Positions 49,143 through 60,908 of a stretch of DNA of 64,000 nucleotides are shown piece by piece. Location of the stretch: assembly GCA_951799425.1 (NCBI GenBank), contig OX637397.1, positions 5,323,001-5,387,000 on the forward strand, written 5' to 3'. Both the position numbers and the translations under genes were made by a program. Source of the DNA: Ilex aquifolium. Lineage: Eukaryota; Streptophyta; Magnoliopsida; Aquifoliales; Aquifoliaceae. Positions within the stretch are counted from its first letter, which is position 1. The number at the start of each line of letters is the position of its first letter. The notes under the pieces were generated by a model. The model searched no databases, was not told where the DNA came from, and was given only the letters and a program-made list of their open reading frames with translations.

Positions 49143-51370
49143 CAGGGCGGGTCCTATTGTAAAGCCATCAAAACTTGGACTTTAGGACTTGTTTGTTTAC
49201 CGACAGAATTGTAAAAAATTGTCAAAATGAGAAATTTTTTAAAATTTTCATGTGTTTAGTTAGCATGGGAAGAAAAATGATAGAAAAAATATTTTTTTTT
49301 TATATTTGAATTTTTTCACAAATAACCAACTTTTTTTTCTTATAAAAAATACAAGGAAATGCAAGAAAATTGTGATCTATAACTAACATTCCATTTTACC
49401 TTTATTTTTCTTAAAATATTTTATTAGTTATTAATTTTAAAAAATTTTGGTATGAATTTGATTAATCATATAATTTAGCCCAAATACTTTTGTATTGGTG
49501 ATTGTCCTAGAATTAGGTTTCGAACCACTATTTTAAAATTTTTTAACTTTTAATTATAATTACATTTTTTTTTCTTTTTAGACCGATTTTATATAATTAA
49601 GGGTAATTTAGACAATTATAAAAAATTTCTTATAACTTTATTTTCTTTCAAATAATAGAATGAAATATTTTTAAAATTTTCCCGTAATTTTTTCATTATA
49701 ACCAAATACATGCATGAAAATATATTTTCTATCATTTTCTTTTCTTTTACTTCATTTTCTATTATTTTCACTTTCCATCGCTTTTTTTTTCCTAACCAAA
49801 CGGACCCTAGGCCCTATTTTTTTAGTTAAGCCTCATTTTTTCTATTTATAACCACTAGTCTAAATAAAAAATTAATTTTATAAAAATTAAGTCCAACAAT
49901 AAAATTAAAATTAGATTTAAATTGAATAGTTTTGATAAATTTCTCCAGCCCATGACACCAAAAATATCATAAAAAAAATTTTAAAAAACAAAAAGAAAAA
50001 GTGAATTTTTCAATATTTTATCCCAACCCCTCTCTGTGTACCATAGTTATCAAATCGTATATTAGAAGGCGTATCGTTTTTTAAAAATAGTGTATCGTAT
50101 CGTATCGTGTATCGTAAGATACGACGTAATTTTAAATAAATAATAATAAAATATATATATACCTTTGAAAAAAAATCATAGACTCATAAAAATATAGCAT
50201 TTTAATACTCCACAAACTATTCAAGTCATCAACATAGTTCACTAATATTATAAGTCAAAGTTCACACCATAGTTCACTAATTCAAACTTCAAACACCCAA
50301 GAGACTTCTAATCCAAACTTCTAAACATCCATTTGTAAATAAATTCACAACACATTTCTTACACTGCGCAGGATTCGCTGGAGTTGCTGGAGAAGGAAGA
50401 AGAAGGCAGCTGCAGCTACAGATCCAGATCCAGAGGCAGCGACTGACTTGGCTGCTTCGATCGATGACTTGGCTGCTTCGACTGGCTTGGCTGCTTCGAT
50501 GACTTGGCTGCTTCATTGTTGTCAAGAACAGAAAGAAGAGAGAGAGGGGCTAGGGTCCATCGTTTGAAGAACAAAGAAAAGAGAGAGCACCCAGAAGACA
50601 ACGAAGAACACCCAGAAGCTGCTGTGTTTCATCGTTATGAAGATTGAAGAACACCCTGAAGCTCAGCTGTGTTTCGTCATGAAGAACACCCAGAACACCT
50701 AGCCAGAAGACAACGAAAACAATGAAGATGGAGAGAAAAAAGAGATTTTATTTTTTTGTAAACTCTAGCCACCGAAACAACGTCGTTTCAGTGGCTATTG
50801 GGATTAAAAAATCAGTCTCCTTCCAATACAAAACGACTTTGTTCAAGCCAAAAAAAAAAAAATAAACAACCTTGCGCGTATTGTTTGTATCGTATCGATA
50901 CGTATCGTATCGTAAAAACGTATCGTGTATCGGACGATACAACGCAAAAACGATACAAAACTACGATTCGTATCATTTTGCCTCCGTATTGTAACGTGTC
51001 ATACGATACGTATCGCGTATCGTACGATACTAACAACAATGGTGTGTACGATAAAAGAGTTTGAAAAATCAATAGATTCTCACTTTCACTTTTTCTATCT
51101 CTCTCTCTCTAGCTAAAAAAATTCAAATGATCTACTTTTTATTTTTATTTTTTATTTTGACCGTATGTCTTTGTTTGTTTATTTGTTGTTTTTATACACT
51201 ATAAAATTCAGAAAGTCTATAATTTTCTATTAGCATTATTATTTTAAGTTTGGACAGTGGGCATCTCAAAAAGCGAGAAGAATAAATTTTAAATAAAATA
51301 TTATTTTTAAAATAAAAAACTTCTTTTTTCGTTGCCGCTTTAGGCTCCAAAATGTCACGGGTTGCCCCTG
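49143..51370. mobile_element. Non-autonomous hAT element with nested insertions
   Basis: Ends are CAGGGCGGGTCC and (reverse complement) CAGGGGCAACCC. Flanks GTTTGGAT (49135-49142) and ATTTGGAT (51371-51378) match at 7 of 8 bases. The 2.2-kb interior holds another TIR element (50041-51042) and probably a MITE at about 49188-49810 (ends 'ggacttgtttg' and 'ccaaacggaccc'). No transposase is visible. Confidence 0.68.
50041..51042. mobile_element. TIR element with TATCG/CGATA subterminal repeats
   Basis: Ends CCATAGTTATCAAATCGTA and (reverse complement) CCATTGTTGTTAGTATCGTA are flanked by TGTGTA on both sides (50035-50040, 51043-51048). Both ends are packed with GTATCGTATCG words. The interior has four imperfect units of CTTGGCTGCTTCGA (about 50448-50515) and a hairpin around CAACGTCGTT near 50780. 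No transposase is visible. Confidence 0.75.
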
Positions 51371-51384
51371 ATTTGGATAATATG

Positions 51385-51969
51385 TGATGGTGTTATTTCA
51401 CGTAAATGAGCAATGAGTTCGAGTGCAATTGCAAAGAGTTGATCTGAGCTACAAGGCTCGTTAATTGGTGGGTGAATGCTCTGATTATCAGAGGTATGGT
51501 GTGTATAACACAATGGAAATATAGTGGTTCACTGGCTGATGAGCTCGGCTAATCCACTCTATAATTGAGGCTCTTGCTCCTGAGGTGTATATTTATTCAA
51601 AAGAGGTTTACAGATTGCTCTCTGATGTCATAAGACCCCCCTCCCCTCTGTTGGGGCCATCTCCAATACTTATAATGTCATTCCTAACTCTAAGAGATCC
51701 CTACCAAGATCTTTGCCCTTCATCTATGGGATCTCCCTTAATTCTGGGAGAGGATCTTGGTCAATTGAGTGTTTTACGCCTGGAATGCTGCTTGGCTTAT
51801 TGCTCTGGGGATGTCAGCTGTCCTCCAGCTACTTCCTTATCATTTCGGCTATTATTTCGCCTGGGAGGAGTTCGAGCTCTGATCCTCTGCGCTCTGGAGC
51901 TCCGAACTGACCTCCCGAACTGATCTCCTAGGTTGAGCTCATACTTGGGATTAATTCTTGGTATCATCA
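51385..51969. mobile_element. Solo LTR D
   Basis: It begins TGATGGTGTTATTTCA and ends GGTATCATCA. The duplication ATATG is perfect (51380-51384, 51970-51974). It starts 14 bases from the end of the hAT element at 49143-51370. Confidence 0.82.
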
Positions 51970-52151
51970 ATATGTTATTTTGATTGAAAAAATAATAAAA
52001 ACTTTATATGCTATAAAATTTTAGTGGATGAAAAGTAAAAAAAAAAAAAATAGCACCGAAAGAATATATTTCGTCAGTAGCGTAATGAGACCCGTCTTTT
52101 ATATGTAATCAACAAGTGAGTGCTTATAATTTCTGGTTACAATATTATTTT

Positions 52152-52616
52152 GAGTAAATTATACATATGACTTTTAAACTATAACCTTTATGTTAATTAA
52201 GTCTTTGAATTTTTTTTTGTCAATTGAGTCACTGAACTCTCTAATTGTGTCAATTGAACAATTTTGTCTGCTTCCGTTAGAGTGTGTCACTCACGTGACT
52301 ATATGATACAAAAATATAAAAGGACTCAATTGACACTATTCGAGTTCAGGGGTTCAATTGACAAAAAAAAAAAAAAAATTCAAGGACTTAATTGATACAA
52401 GAGTTATAGTTTGATGGTCATATGTGTAGTTTACTTCAACAATTTGTGTCACGTGAGTGACACATTTTGTCACTTTTCGTTAAAAAATCTAACGGAGGCA
52501 GACATAACAACTTAATTGACACAGTTAAAGAGTTCAGTGACTTGATTGACAAAAAAAAAAAAATTTAAGAACTTAATTGATACAAAAATCATAATTTAAA
52601 GGTCATATATATAGTT
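52152..52616. repeat. Composite inverted repeat
   Basis: GTAAATTATACATATGAC at the left pairs with GTCATATGTGTAGTTTAC at about 52416 and again with GTCATATATATAGTTTAC at the right end. T- or A-runs after 'ttgac' recur three times, and TCACGTGA-type words lie inside. It is a common plant non-coding repeat; no clean target duplication. Confidence 0.7.
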
Positions 52617-52840
52617 TACACAAAGTATATAGATCCCTTCTTGAATGCTTATTAACAAGGATTAAGCATGTTATTATCTTTATAGTAACATTTCTATTTC
52701 CTCATTTTTAATTATAAAATTCACCTCATGTGAGAAGCTTTCTTTACACTAGACTATAATGTAGACACCATACATGTGGAGGATGAAAAGTTGGGAGGGT
52801 CGGTTGAATAACTTCTCTGGCTGAATTAGTAAAATATCTT

Positions 52841-52977
52841 TGTGACGACTTGCAATGGCGTATGTTGAATCTCATATTGAAAGTTTAAATGAGAGATCTT
52901 GGGTATATATGTAGGAACGATGACTACAAATGACAACTTCTTGATAGTTTTTTGAGAGAGTTCTTGTAGTCATTACA
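52841..52977 (+). repeat. 5' LTR of the TRIM
   Basis: 137 bp, TGTGACGAC...CATTACA. Confidence 0.92.
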
Positions 52978-52979
52978 TA

Positions 52980-52992
52980 TGGTATCAAAGCC
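52980..52992 (+). other. TRIM primer binding site
   Basis: TGGTATCAAAGCC: the initiator tRNA-Met complement with one mismatch, two bases after the LTR. Confidence 0.88.
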
Positions 52993-53441
52993 GACATGTG
53001 GACACGACCGTGTGGGTTTGGGGGCACAACAGTGCAGGGTCGTGGTATTTGTGATTGATTGTGGTGTTGAGTTTTCTTTGTGGAGTCTAGCTTTGTATGT
53101 TGACCCGAATGATGACCTGACCCGAAATAATATTGCGTGGATCTTAATGGAAAATTTAATGAGGCTTAGTCCTGTGCGCAGGACATTTAAATACTGCTCC
53201 TTGGTGATTAGGGTTTAAGAGTACATTGTACAGCCGTCATTGTAATTCTCTCTCTGAATAGTAAAATCCCTGCAGCTTCGTGGATGTATGCAAATTGCCG
53301 AACCACGTAAAATCTGTGTGTCTTGTTCTTTCTTGTTTCTTATTGCTTTATGTTCTTGGTTTGTTCTTCGATTGTGTGTGTTTGTCTGTGGGTTTAAAAC
53401 GATTCAAATCCTAACATGTGGGTCCCTTGCGGGGAAGCGAG

Positions 53442-53459
53442 GGAATAAAGGAGGAGTGA
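53442..53459 (+). other. TRIM polypurine tract
   Basis: GGAATAAAGGAGGAGTGA, next to the 3' LTR. Confidence 0.8.
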
Positions 53460-53460
53460 T

Positions 53461-53599
53461 TGTGACGATCCGCATTAGCATGTGTTGAATTCCACATCGG
53501 AAGTTTAAATGTGAGATCTTGGGTATATATGTAAGAACAATGACTCTAATTGACAACTTCTTGACTAGCTATTTTGGGGAAGTTCTCGTGGTCTTTACA
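53461..53599 (+). repeat. 3' LTR of the TRIM
   Basis: 139 bp, TGTGACGATC...CTTTACA. It contains ATTCCACATCGG followed after 23 bases by TATATATG, a near match to the snRNA USE/TATA arrangement. The 5' LTR has lost the USE core (CTCATATTG). Confidence 0.9.
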
Positions 53600-53604
53600 A
53601 TCTT

Positions 53605-54419
53605 AAGGTTTAGCTTTGTAACATTTTGGCCTGACATTGTACGGTATTCTCTATTAGGGTTTATGCCCGAGGTTCTTGTTTGGGATCCATCTTAACTCAG
53701 TGATATAGAATTTTGGAGTATGACTACCACCACACTAGCTAGCACCATTAACCCTATGTTGTTGGACTGGGGTGCACTAAGGATGCACAAACTATGTGAC
53801 CCCCTTGCCATATAGCTCTAGCACAATTTGTAATTCCCTGAATCCACATTGTATGATATTTTTTGGGTTAGATTGGGTCCATACGGCTTTAAAAACCTCG
53901 ATAAATGAAAATTCAAAACTCTCACTTATTAACACTCCGCACACATATCACGACTCAATGTAGGATTTGGTCATTACATTACATCAGCTTTGAACTTTAG
54001 GTTGTTCTATTTTTTTCCCAAAAAACACCAGTTTATTGCATTTCTCAAAACAAATTACAAGAATCAACAAGTACTATAAGCTTTTTATAACAAATAAAAA
54101 AAAATGATGGTTATTCTATCATTCTGTAAATCAAATGTGATGCTGGTCCCCTCTTTCCATCTCGCCTTGAGCAAAGGGGGTTTGTGAGGCCAAATAATAC
54201 ATAAACTACAAAGCCACACTAGTAAGACATTATTATACGATGCTTGAAATTGTAAAATTTATCAGTACTTTCATGAACATCAAGAGAGAGCAAATTAGCC
54301 AAAAATATACTATTTGATATGTTGCATCATGTGTATTTAAGTAACCTTTTCATTATTAAAGTGGGAAAATTACTTTTGACTCATTTGGAAGTAATTAAAA
54401 TAAATTGTTTTAAATACTA
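53605..54419. other. Intergenic DNA, nothing recognised
   Basis: No gene or matched repeat ends. Confidence 0.4.
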
Positions 54420-54680
54420 CTTATTTTTTTTAAAGTGCTTATAAAAAATCATAAATTCTAGAAACACTTTTAAAAAGTCAACTCAAACATACATTTAGGG
54501 GCCTATGTTCCCTATTATATTTGGGAAGTTAATATTAACTGTTAAATTAACTTTAAAATAAATTTTAAAATAATCACAATCACGAAAAACAAAAATTATT
54601 TTTTATATTATATTTTATTATATAGATTTCTACACTAATCATAAGACTACTCTTATTAAATGAGTCCATGAATAAAACAC
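54420..54680. repeat. Dispersed AT-rich repeat, copy 2
   Basis: Counterpart of 1630-1930, interrupted on its right by the MULE-type element. Confidence 0.6.
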
Positions 54681-54689
54681 CGCAATCAA

Positions 54690-55119
54690 GGAGTTGACTA
54701 TGATACATCTAAAAAAAATTTGGTACTATAACTCTAAAATTTATTATTTTAAAAGGTGTTTTTACAATTTTTATGAGTCATTTTACAACTAAAAAGTTTA
54801 TTATTTTTGTGGTTGATTTATCATTTTTGTGGATATTTTAACTATTGTGATGAGTGTTTTTACCACATTTGTAATAACTATTTTTACCACTTTTCTTAAA
54901 TATTAAAAAAAAATTATTATTTTTGTGGGTGATTTACCACTTTTGTGAATATTTTTACCACATTTATAATATTTTACCACTGTTGTGGTAGTTATTTTTA
55001 CCATTTTTTGGTACCACAATAATTGTAAAAGTACCCACAAATATAATAAAAGATACCACAAATGTGATAACTTTCGATATAGTACCAAAATTTTGAATTT
55101 CGGCACTATAGTTAAATCC
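54690..55119. mobile_element. MULE-type MITE
   Basis: The perfect 9-bp duplication CGCAATCAA (54681-54689, 55120-55128) is the Mutator signature. Terminal repeats GGAGTTGACTATGATAC and (reverse complement) GGATTTAACTATAGTGC extend imperfectly for about 45 bases to TTGGTACTATA. The interior is an array of degenerate 'tttttaccactttt' units. Confidence 0.85.
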
Positions 55120-55128
55120 CGCAATCAA

Positions 55129-56095
55129 TGTCTTTGAAGAGAACAAATTTAGGCACACAAAAGTCAATAGAGAGGGCAATGGACCCGGGAAGAATGAGTA
55201 TTCGTCTAAACCCATTTCGTTTAGACTGGAGATAGACCATATGTATTGAACGGTGGACGTATACGAGAATACCTGTATAAATTCACACGGGGATGGAGGC
55301 GGGGATCGACTGACACTTACCCCCGCCCCCGCTAACCCGTGATATAAAATTCAGTGGCCTACTTTTTTTTTTTTGTCCAATAAGATAAAATCTATTATCT
55401 TTGTCTTCTTTTTTGATGGATTTTGTTATATCTGTGATCCTTTTTGTTAGATTTGTGATGAGTTTTTTAGATCTAAAGGTCTGTGTTGTGACAGCTACCG
55501 AGGGTTTTTGTTTCGGATCTATGGTGTGTTAGATACGAGATTTTTAGATGTTGCTTGTTCTAATTTTTTTTTTTAATGTTAGATCTGCAATTTTCATGTG
55601 CTATATCTGATTTTCTGTGTTAGATATGCAATATTCTAAATTTTCTAATTTTATGCTGCTTGAATATGGTCTTTGTTAAATTCTGATTATAGTGTTAGAT
55701 ATGATTTTTGAGTTTATTTTACTTGAATATGGTTTTTGCTCTTTGAAAATTATTGGATATATTTTTTGCTTGAAAAGTGCTGGATAGACTTTTTGTCTAC
55801 TCAGTATACCAAATGCTAGTTCTTATTAATGAGAAGAATTATGTGATAATTTTTAGTTTGTGACATATAATTTGTTTATTTTTTAGATTATTTACAATGT
55901 TGGATTATGTTGGGCTTGGGCTTGGACGGGGTGAAGGCAGGGATATGACAGAGATTACAAATTTACCCGTGGACGGAGATAAAAATGAAAACTATACCCA
56001 TTAACGAGAGTAGACTAGAAATAGACGAATTTTTTTTAAACAAATACAAAGATGGAGATTACACTCTCCGCTTCGATCCACTACGATCCCTAAAA
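55129..56095. other. Intergenic DNA, possible GC-rich-ended hAT remnant
   Basis: 55290-55340 ('ggggatggaggcgggga', 'cccccgcccccgc') and 55920-55990 are GC-rich islands around AT-rich DNA, as in some hAT MITEs. Ends were not fixed. No gene. Confidence 0.35.
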
Positions 56096-56275
56096 GTCAA
56101 TGTCTTTGTCCCACATGGACATGAATACACGATCCCATAGCGTGTGAGATTGTTACTCGTTTTTGATTGTTTTTTCCACACATAAACGTTAAAATGTCCT
56201 TGTCCCACATCAACAAGACAACATGATCCCAGAGCGTGTGACATTATTACTCGTTTTTTATTGTTTTTTCCTCTG
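56096..56275. repeat. 95-bp tandem duplication with USE-like motif
   Basis: Two units share TTGTCCCACAT, then 'acgatccca-agcgtgtga-att-ttactcgttttt'. The second unit has GTCCCACATCA, 10 of 11 to the snRNA USE. No TATA at the right spacing was seen. Confidence 0.75.
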
Positions 56276-58319
56276 TCCTCAAGAAAATAAAGTTTGGGAG
56301 GACAAATATTTTTCTACATGTACTAGAAAGCCACTTTCACCTGAAAGTATTATATTATACTAGAAGAGAAATTTTTTGTTGAAAGATTTAATAAAGTAGA
56401 TAAAAAATTTAATTATATAATTAAATTAAATATTATCTCATATTATCATACTTAAATTATTTATATTTTTTTACAACTATAAATATTCAATTGACTATTT
56501 TTTTGTATTTTTTCATTCGAAATACTAAGTAGTAAGAATTATAGGATTTTTTTTCTCGAATTTTTTCTTAATTTTTGTCTTTTTTGTTTTTACTTACCTC
56601 AGTAATTTTTTATCAAATTGTTTTGATTGTGAATGAAGAGAAAATATAAATAAATTAGTTGGGAAAAAAAGAATAATGTTTTTATATATCATTTTTAACA
56701 TAACATGACCATTTAAAAGTTTTACAAAGATAGAAAAATTTACATGATATGTTCGAGATTAGTTTGTTTACAGAGGGATATAATTATAATTTATATATTT
56801 AAATACCAAAGAACATATTAGTCTTTATAGTTTTTTATAAAGACAAAATAATAAATTAAAAGTTTTTCATACTGAGGTATTTTTGTTAGTAAAATTAGTT
56901 GGTATACACGTGCGTTGCACGTAAACCATTTTGAATTGTACTTGTGGTTTTATTTTTATGGTCATGTTGTTGTTGATATAATTAAATAAATGTAAAAAAA
57001 GCACATGTGAACCAAATTATGTACAATAAAACTCATAAATAATTCTATCATTTTAATCTTTTACTTATTTGAATTGAATAGATAATTATAGTTTGATGTA
57101 ACATTTGGTTTAGCTTTTTAGAAAACTAAATGTGATCATAGTACAAAAGATGTTATTAAATTGCATTCTTAATATGATCTAACTCAAGTTTTATTTTTTT
57201 GTTTTTTTTAATAAGAAATGGATCATATCAATCTCGAAGTTATATACATCTTTATTCAATGAATTTCTAGACAACATCTAAATTGTAGTTGTCACTTGAA
57301 AATAGGTTAGTTTTGCATAGTAATGCTAGCAGAAGTCGAATACTTCGAAGAAAAATTAAAATTTCCAACTTCATAACCAAGAAAATACCTAGTTCATAGT
57401 TTGTAGAGCCAAAAAACACACTTATTTGCATATTCCAATACCAATAACCAATCAAATGCAAATACAACAATTTAATATTTATAAAATTTATGAACTTTTG
57501 TTGATCTATATAATGGTAACTTTCTTTTTCTTTCCCTTATTTGGCAAATTAAAACACTGGCAAATTAAAACACTCCATTTCTCCATTCTCTAGAATCGAT
57601 GCAAATGACTCGACAAACTTCCTCAGTGAGAGATTGGGAGTGATATACACATTTGCGAGAGATTGAAATCAAACTTAAATAACTATTACTTTAGAATCTG
57701 CTCATAATTAAATATCATTGATGGGGTTCGGGGGTCGGAGTTCTCTGCTTCATTATCTTCTAGTATATCTCCTACAACAACAAGAATCACACAAACCACT
57801 CTGATATGTCTATAAAGATAAAAAGGAGGCTTATCATGGAGAGAGTTCTTGTGTTCATTGAGTTTGAATGAATTAAAGCGCCTTTATAACAGATTCACAA
57901 TGATTCTTCCCAAAATTAATTCTTTTCCATATTCCCCTATGCTACTTGTATTATAATTGCACATTTCTCGTTGGGTTCATTGTTTATTAAAAATCATCTT
58001 ATACATATACAACATATATGAAAGAGTTATTTTTTATCAATACCAAACACCACTCGCAACAATAGACCATGATATATTGATCTACTTGATTTGTACACAT
58101 AAGCAACAATTATGATTTTAAACTCGATTTATTGTTTTTATCTAAATGTTGAATGTCCTTCAATTTTATGGTCCAATTTTTTTGGCAAAAGAAGTGTATG
58201 TTGCAACAACTTAGGTTGATAGTAACTGAAATATCTTTATCTTTGAATAGCATAATTTATGATTTTCATTATAAAAAATGTAAAAAATGTGTGGTCATCA
58301 ATATTTCTTTATTAAATAT

Positions 58320-58870
58320 TACTTATAAAAGTGATAACTTTGCCTATAAAAAGTGTACCTTTTTTTCTAAAGATTGTAATTTTATCTATAATGGTGATAA
58401 TTTTGTCTCTAAATGTGATAGCATTATCTTAAAGGGTTGTAAACTCACCTTAAGAGATTGTAAGCTCACCTCATATTTAGAGGTGATACTTTTACCTTTA
58501 CTACTTGTAACCTAATCTTAAATAGTTATAACTTCACATCCAAATGTAGTAATTTTACCATAAATGGTTATAACCTCACATCAAAAGGTTGTAATCTAAC
58601 CTAAAGTTGGTAATTTCATCTATACAGAACGTAATTTAGCCTCAAATTTCCAAAGGTAGTAGTTTTATCTTAAAAGATTGTAAACTTCCTTCCAGAGGTT
58701 ATAACCTCACTTCTAAAAAGTGATATCTTCTACAGGTTATATCTTGATCATAAATGATTGTAACCTTACCTTTGAAGATAGTAATTTTACCTTAAAATAT
58801 GATAACTTTATCTCAAGATTTATAACTTTGTTTTTGCATGTAGTAACATTACCTTTAAGGTGTAACTTCA
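58320..58870. repeat. Degenerate minisatellite, unit about 20-22 bp
   Basis: Repeated 'ggttgtaa-tttacctt-aaa' units. The plus-strand frame 58153-58515 reflects them as imperfect ten-residue repeats (YKSDNF, YNGDNF, LKGCKL, LRDCKL). A real protein is unlikely. Confidence 0.7.
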
Positions 58871-58879
58871 TTTCAATAG

Positions 58880-59075
58880 TCATGATCGATCATTATAATC
58901 TATGATCGATCCCAATGACTCTGATGTATCCAAATTATTATTATTTTTTTTTTTTTGCGATTCCACTCAATTATGATCGATCTTGACTTTCTGAGATCAA
59001 TCTTAATGCATTTGATGGTCCAAAATTCTTTCAAACTAAATTTCTGGTGGTTCCAATTAGATAGGATCGATCATG
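58880..59075. repeat. Cluster of GATCGATC palindromes
   Basis: GATCGATC occurs four times in about 190 bases, with GATCAATC variants nearby. Confidence 0.8.
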
Positions 59076-60908
59076 ATTAGCCGAACCATTTTTTTTTTTT
59101 GAATTGGTCCCAATCCTATATTTAGTTACATCAAATGGACATGTAATTTTATGAAATTAATTTTTAAATTTATCCAACTAACACTCAATTCATCAAAAAT
59201 AACATTAAATTGACCTTCAATTGTATTAAATTAACATTCAAAATTATAAATTTAAAATTCATCAAATTTACATTAAATTGACATTCAACATTTTGTTCTA
59301 TTCGAAATATAAATTGATGAAATTAAATATTACCCAAAAAAAAATATGTTCAATTAATGTTAGAGGTTAAATTGATGAAATATTAATTTGGTGCCATGAC
59401 AAGTGCTAAAATGAGGTGTCATTTTCATATTTTTATTCATCAATCTATATGAATCGTTAGATTTATATTCATCTAACGAATCTATATTTATCAACCCATT
59501 TGCAACCTCTTCTTTTTTCTCTCTAGAGTTGCCAAAAATACCACCCCAAGACTCTTGATGCCATTTTTCAATCCCATATGTCATCCCCTTTAGAGTGAAA
59601 ATTTTTGAATTTGGGGTGACATATGTCACCCCATATGCCACCCCTTGGAGTTGTTCTAGCATTGAATTTTTCTTTCTTTTTAAAGTAAGGCCCTCTCTCT
59701 CTCTCTCTCTCTCCAATGCAAAATATTGAGTCTTACCAGTTTTTAAATGAGACTGACAAATTTTTTTTTGAGTCATTGTGTATTGGGTTGGTGAAAACTA
59801 CTTTCTTAATTTTATTAATTTCAATTTTTTTTGGGTGAAAATAATTTGTATTGTAATAGGAGATGTTAAAAAAACTGGGAGAGAGAATTTGACAAGAAGT
59901 GTTGCATGCCTGTGCAAGTGGTGGATAGCTATTAGTCTTACTTAACACTTGTAATAAACTTAGATCAAACAACTCTCGGTAAAACATCACTGATGATAAC
60001 TAGATCCTCTTCCTCATTCACGCCATTGAAGCGCTAATAGCATTGTAACTCAAAGCTCTAGTCACGAAAGACTATGTCGAACCCATCAAAATATACATTG
60101 AAACTCACCTAAATATAGATAAAGGAATGAACCAGGAAGCACCAGCAATAAGAAAGAGGAAAAAGATTCATTGAAGAGAAGTTTGTAAAACTGATGTTGG
60201 ATTTCGGACAGAAAAAAAGAGAAACAAGAAACATCTAGCATTACTCTTTTGATTTAAAGAGATACTGAAAAAAAAAAAAAAAAGATTTGATATGAATAGG
60301 AATGATACACTTTCCTTCCTTTGTGCTTGGTAAGATGGATGAAAAATGAAAATGATTAATTTTTTTTTGTCCTTGTTAAGATGGTAAAAATATTTTTTAA
60401 ATTTTAAATTTTTTTATATTTTAAATTTTAAAATTTTTAATTTTTTTAAAAAGTATAAATACATATTTTATCATTTTATTTATATATGAAATTAATGTAT
60501 ATATAATATATGTATATATCAAAGAATATATAGACAAATAAAATATATTTCAACACAAATAATTAATTTTTCATCCACTTTCATTCCAATTTTAGAAGTA
60601 TTGATTTTGGTGAGTTGGAAGGAAAGCTCATCCATCTATTTTTTCGTCTTTCCTATTTTTCTTCCTTATCAAACATGATATTTTATCTATCCATTCAACT
60701 TTCCATCCTTCCAATTTTTTATCCTTCCATTTTTCTATCGTACCAAATGGAGTATACAAGTATTGAAGCATTAATCAAGTTTTATCAATACAAAATTTAT
60801 ATTAAACAAGGTTAACATGTCTTTATATTTTGCTATGAGGGTAAAATAGGTAAACAAAAATTTTCTTGGTTAAGATATTTTTATTAGTAGTATAGATATA
60901 GATATAGA

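Larger units (their letters stand above)
52841..53599 (+). mobile_element. TRIM (miniature LTR retrotransposon)
   Basis: Two short LTRs enclose about 480 bp with no gag or pol. The PBS follows the first LTR and a purine tract precedes the second. The 5-bp duplication ATCTT is perfect (52836-52840, 53600-53604). It needs enzymes from an autonomous element. Confidence 0.92.
56895..60908 (-). mobile_element. Non-autonomous Helitron 2
   Basis: The minus-strand 5' end TCTATATCTATATCTATACT follows a host A (start at 60902 or 60908). The 3' end has hairpin ACGTGCAACGCACGT then GTATACCAACTAA before a host T. The terminal 30 bases are nearly those of Helitron 1, so both belong to one family. No Rep/helicase frame was found in 4 kb. 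One long element is assumed; two overlapping elements are possible. Confidence 0.65.

Noticed and set aside
58153..58515. 120-codon Cys/Lys repeat protein
   Set aside because: It follows the degenerate 21-bp minisatellite and lacks codon bias or an upstream promoter.
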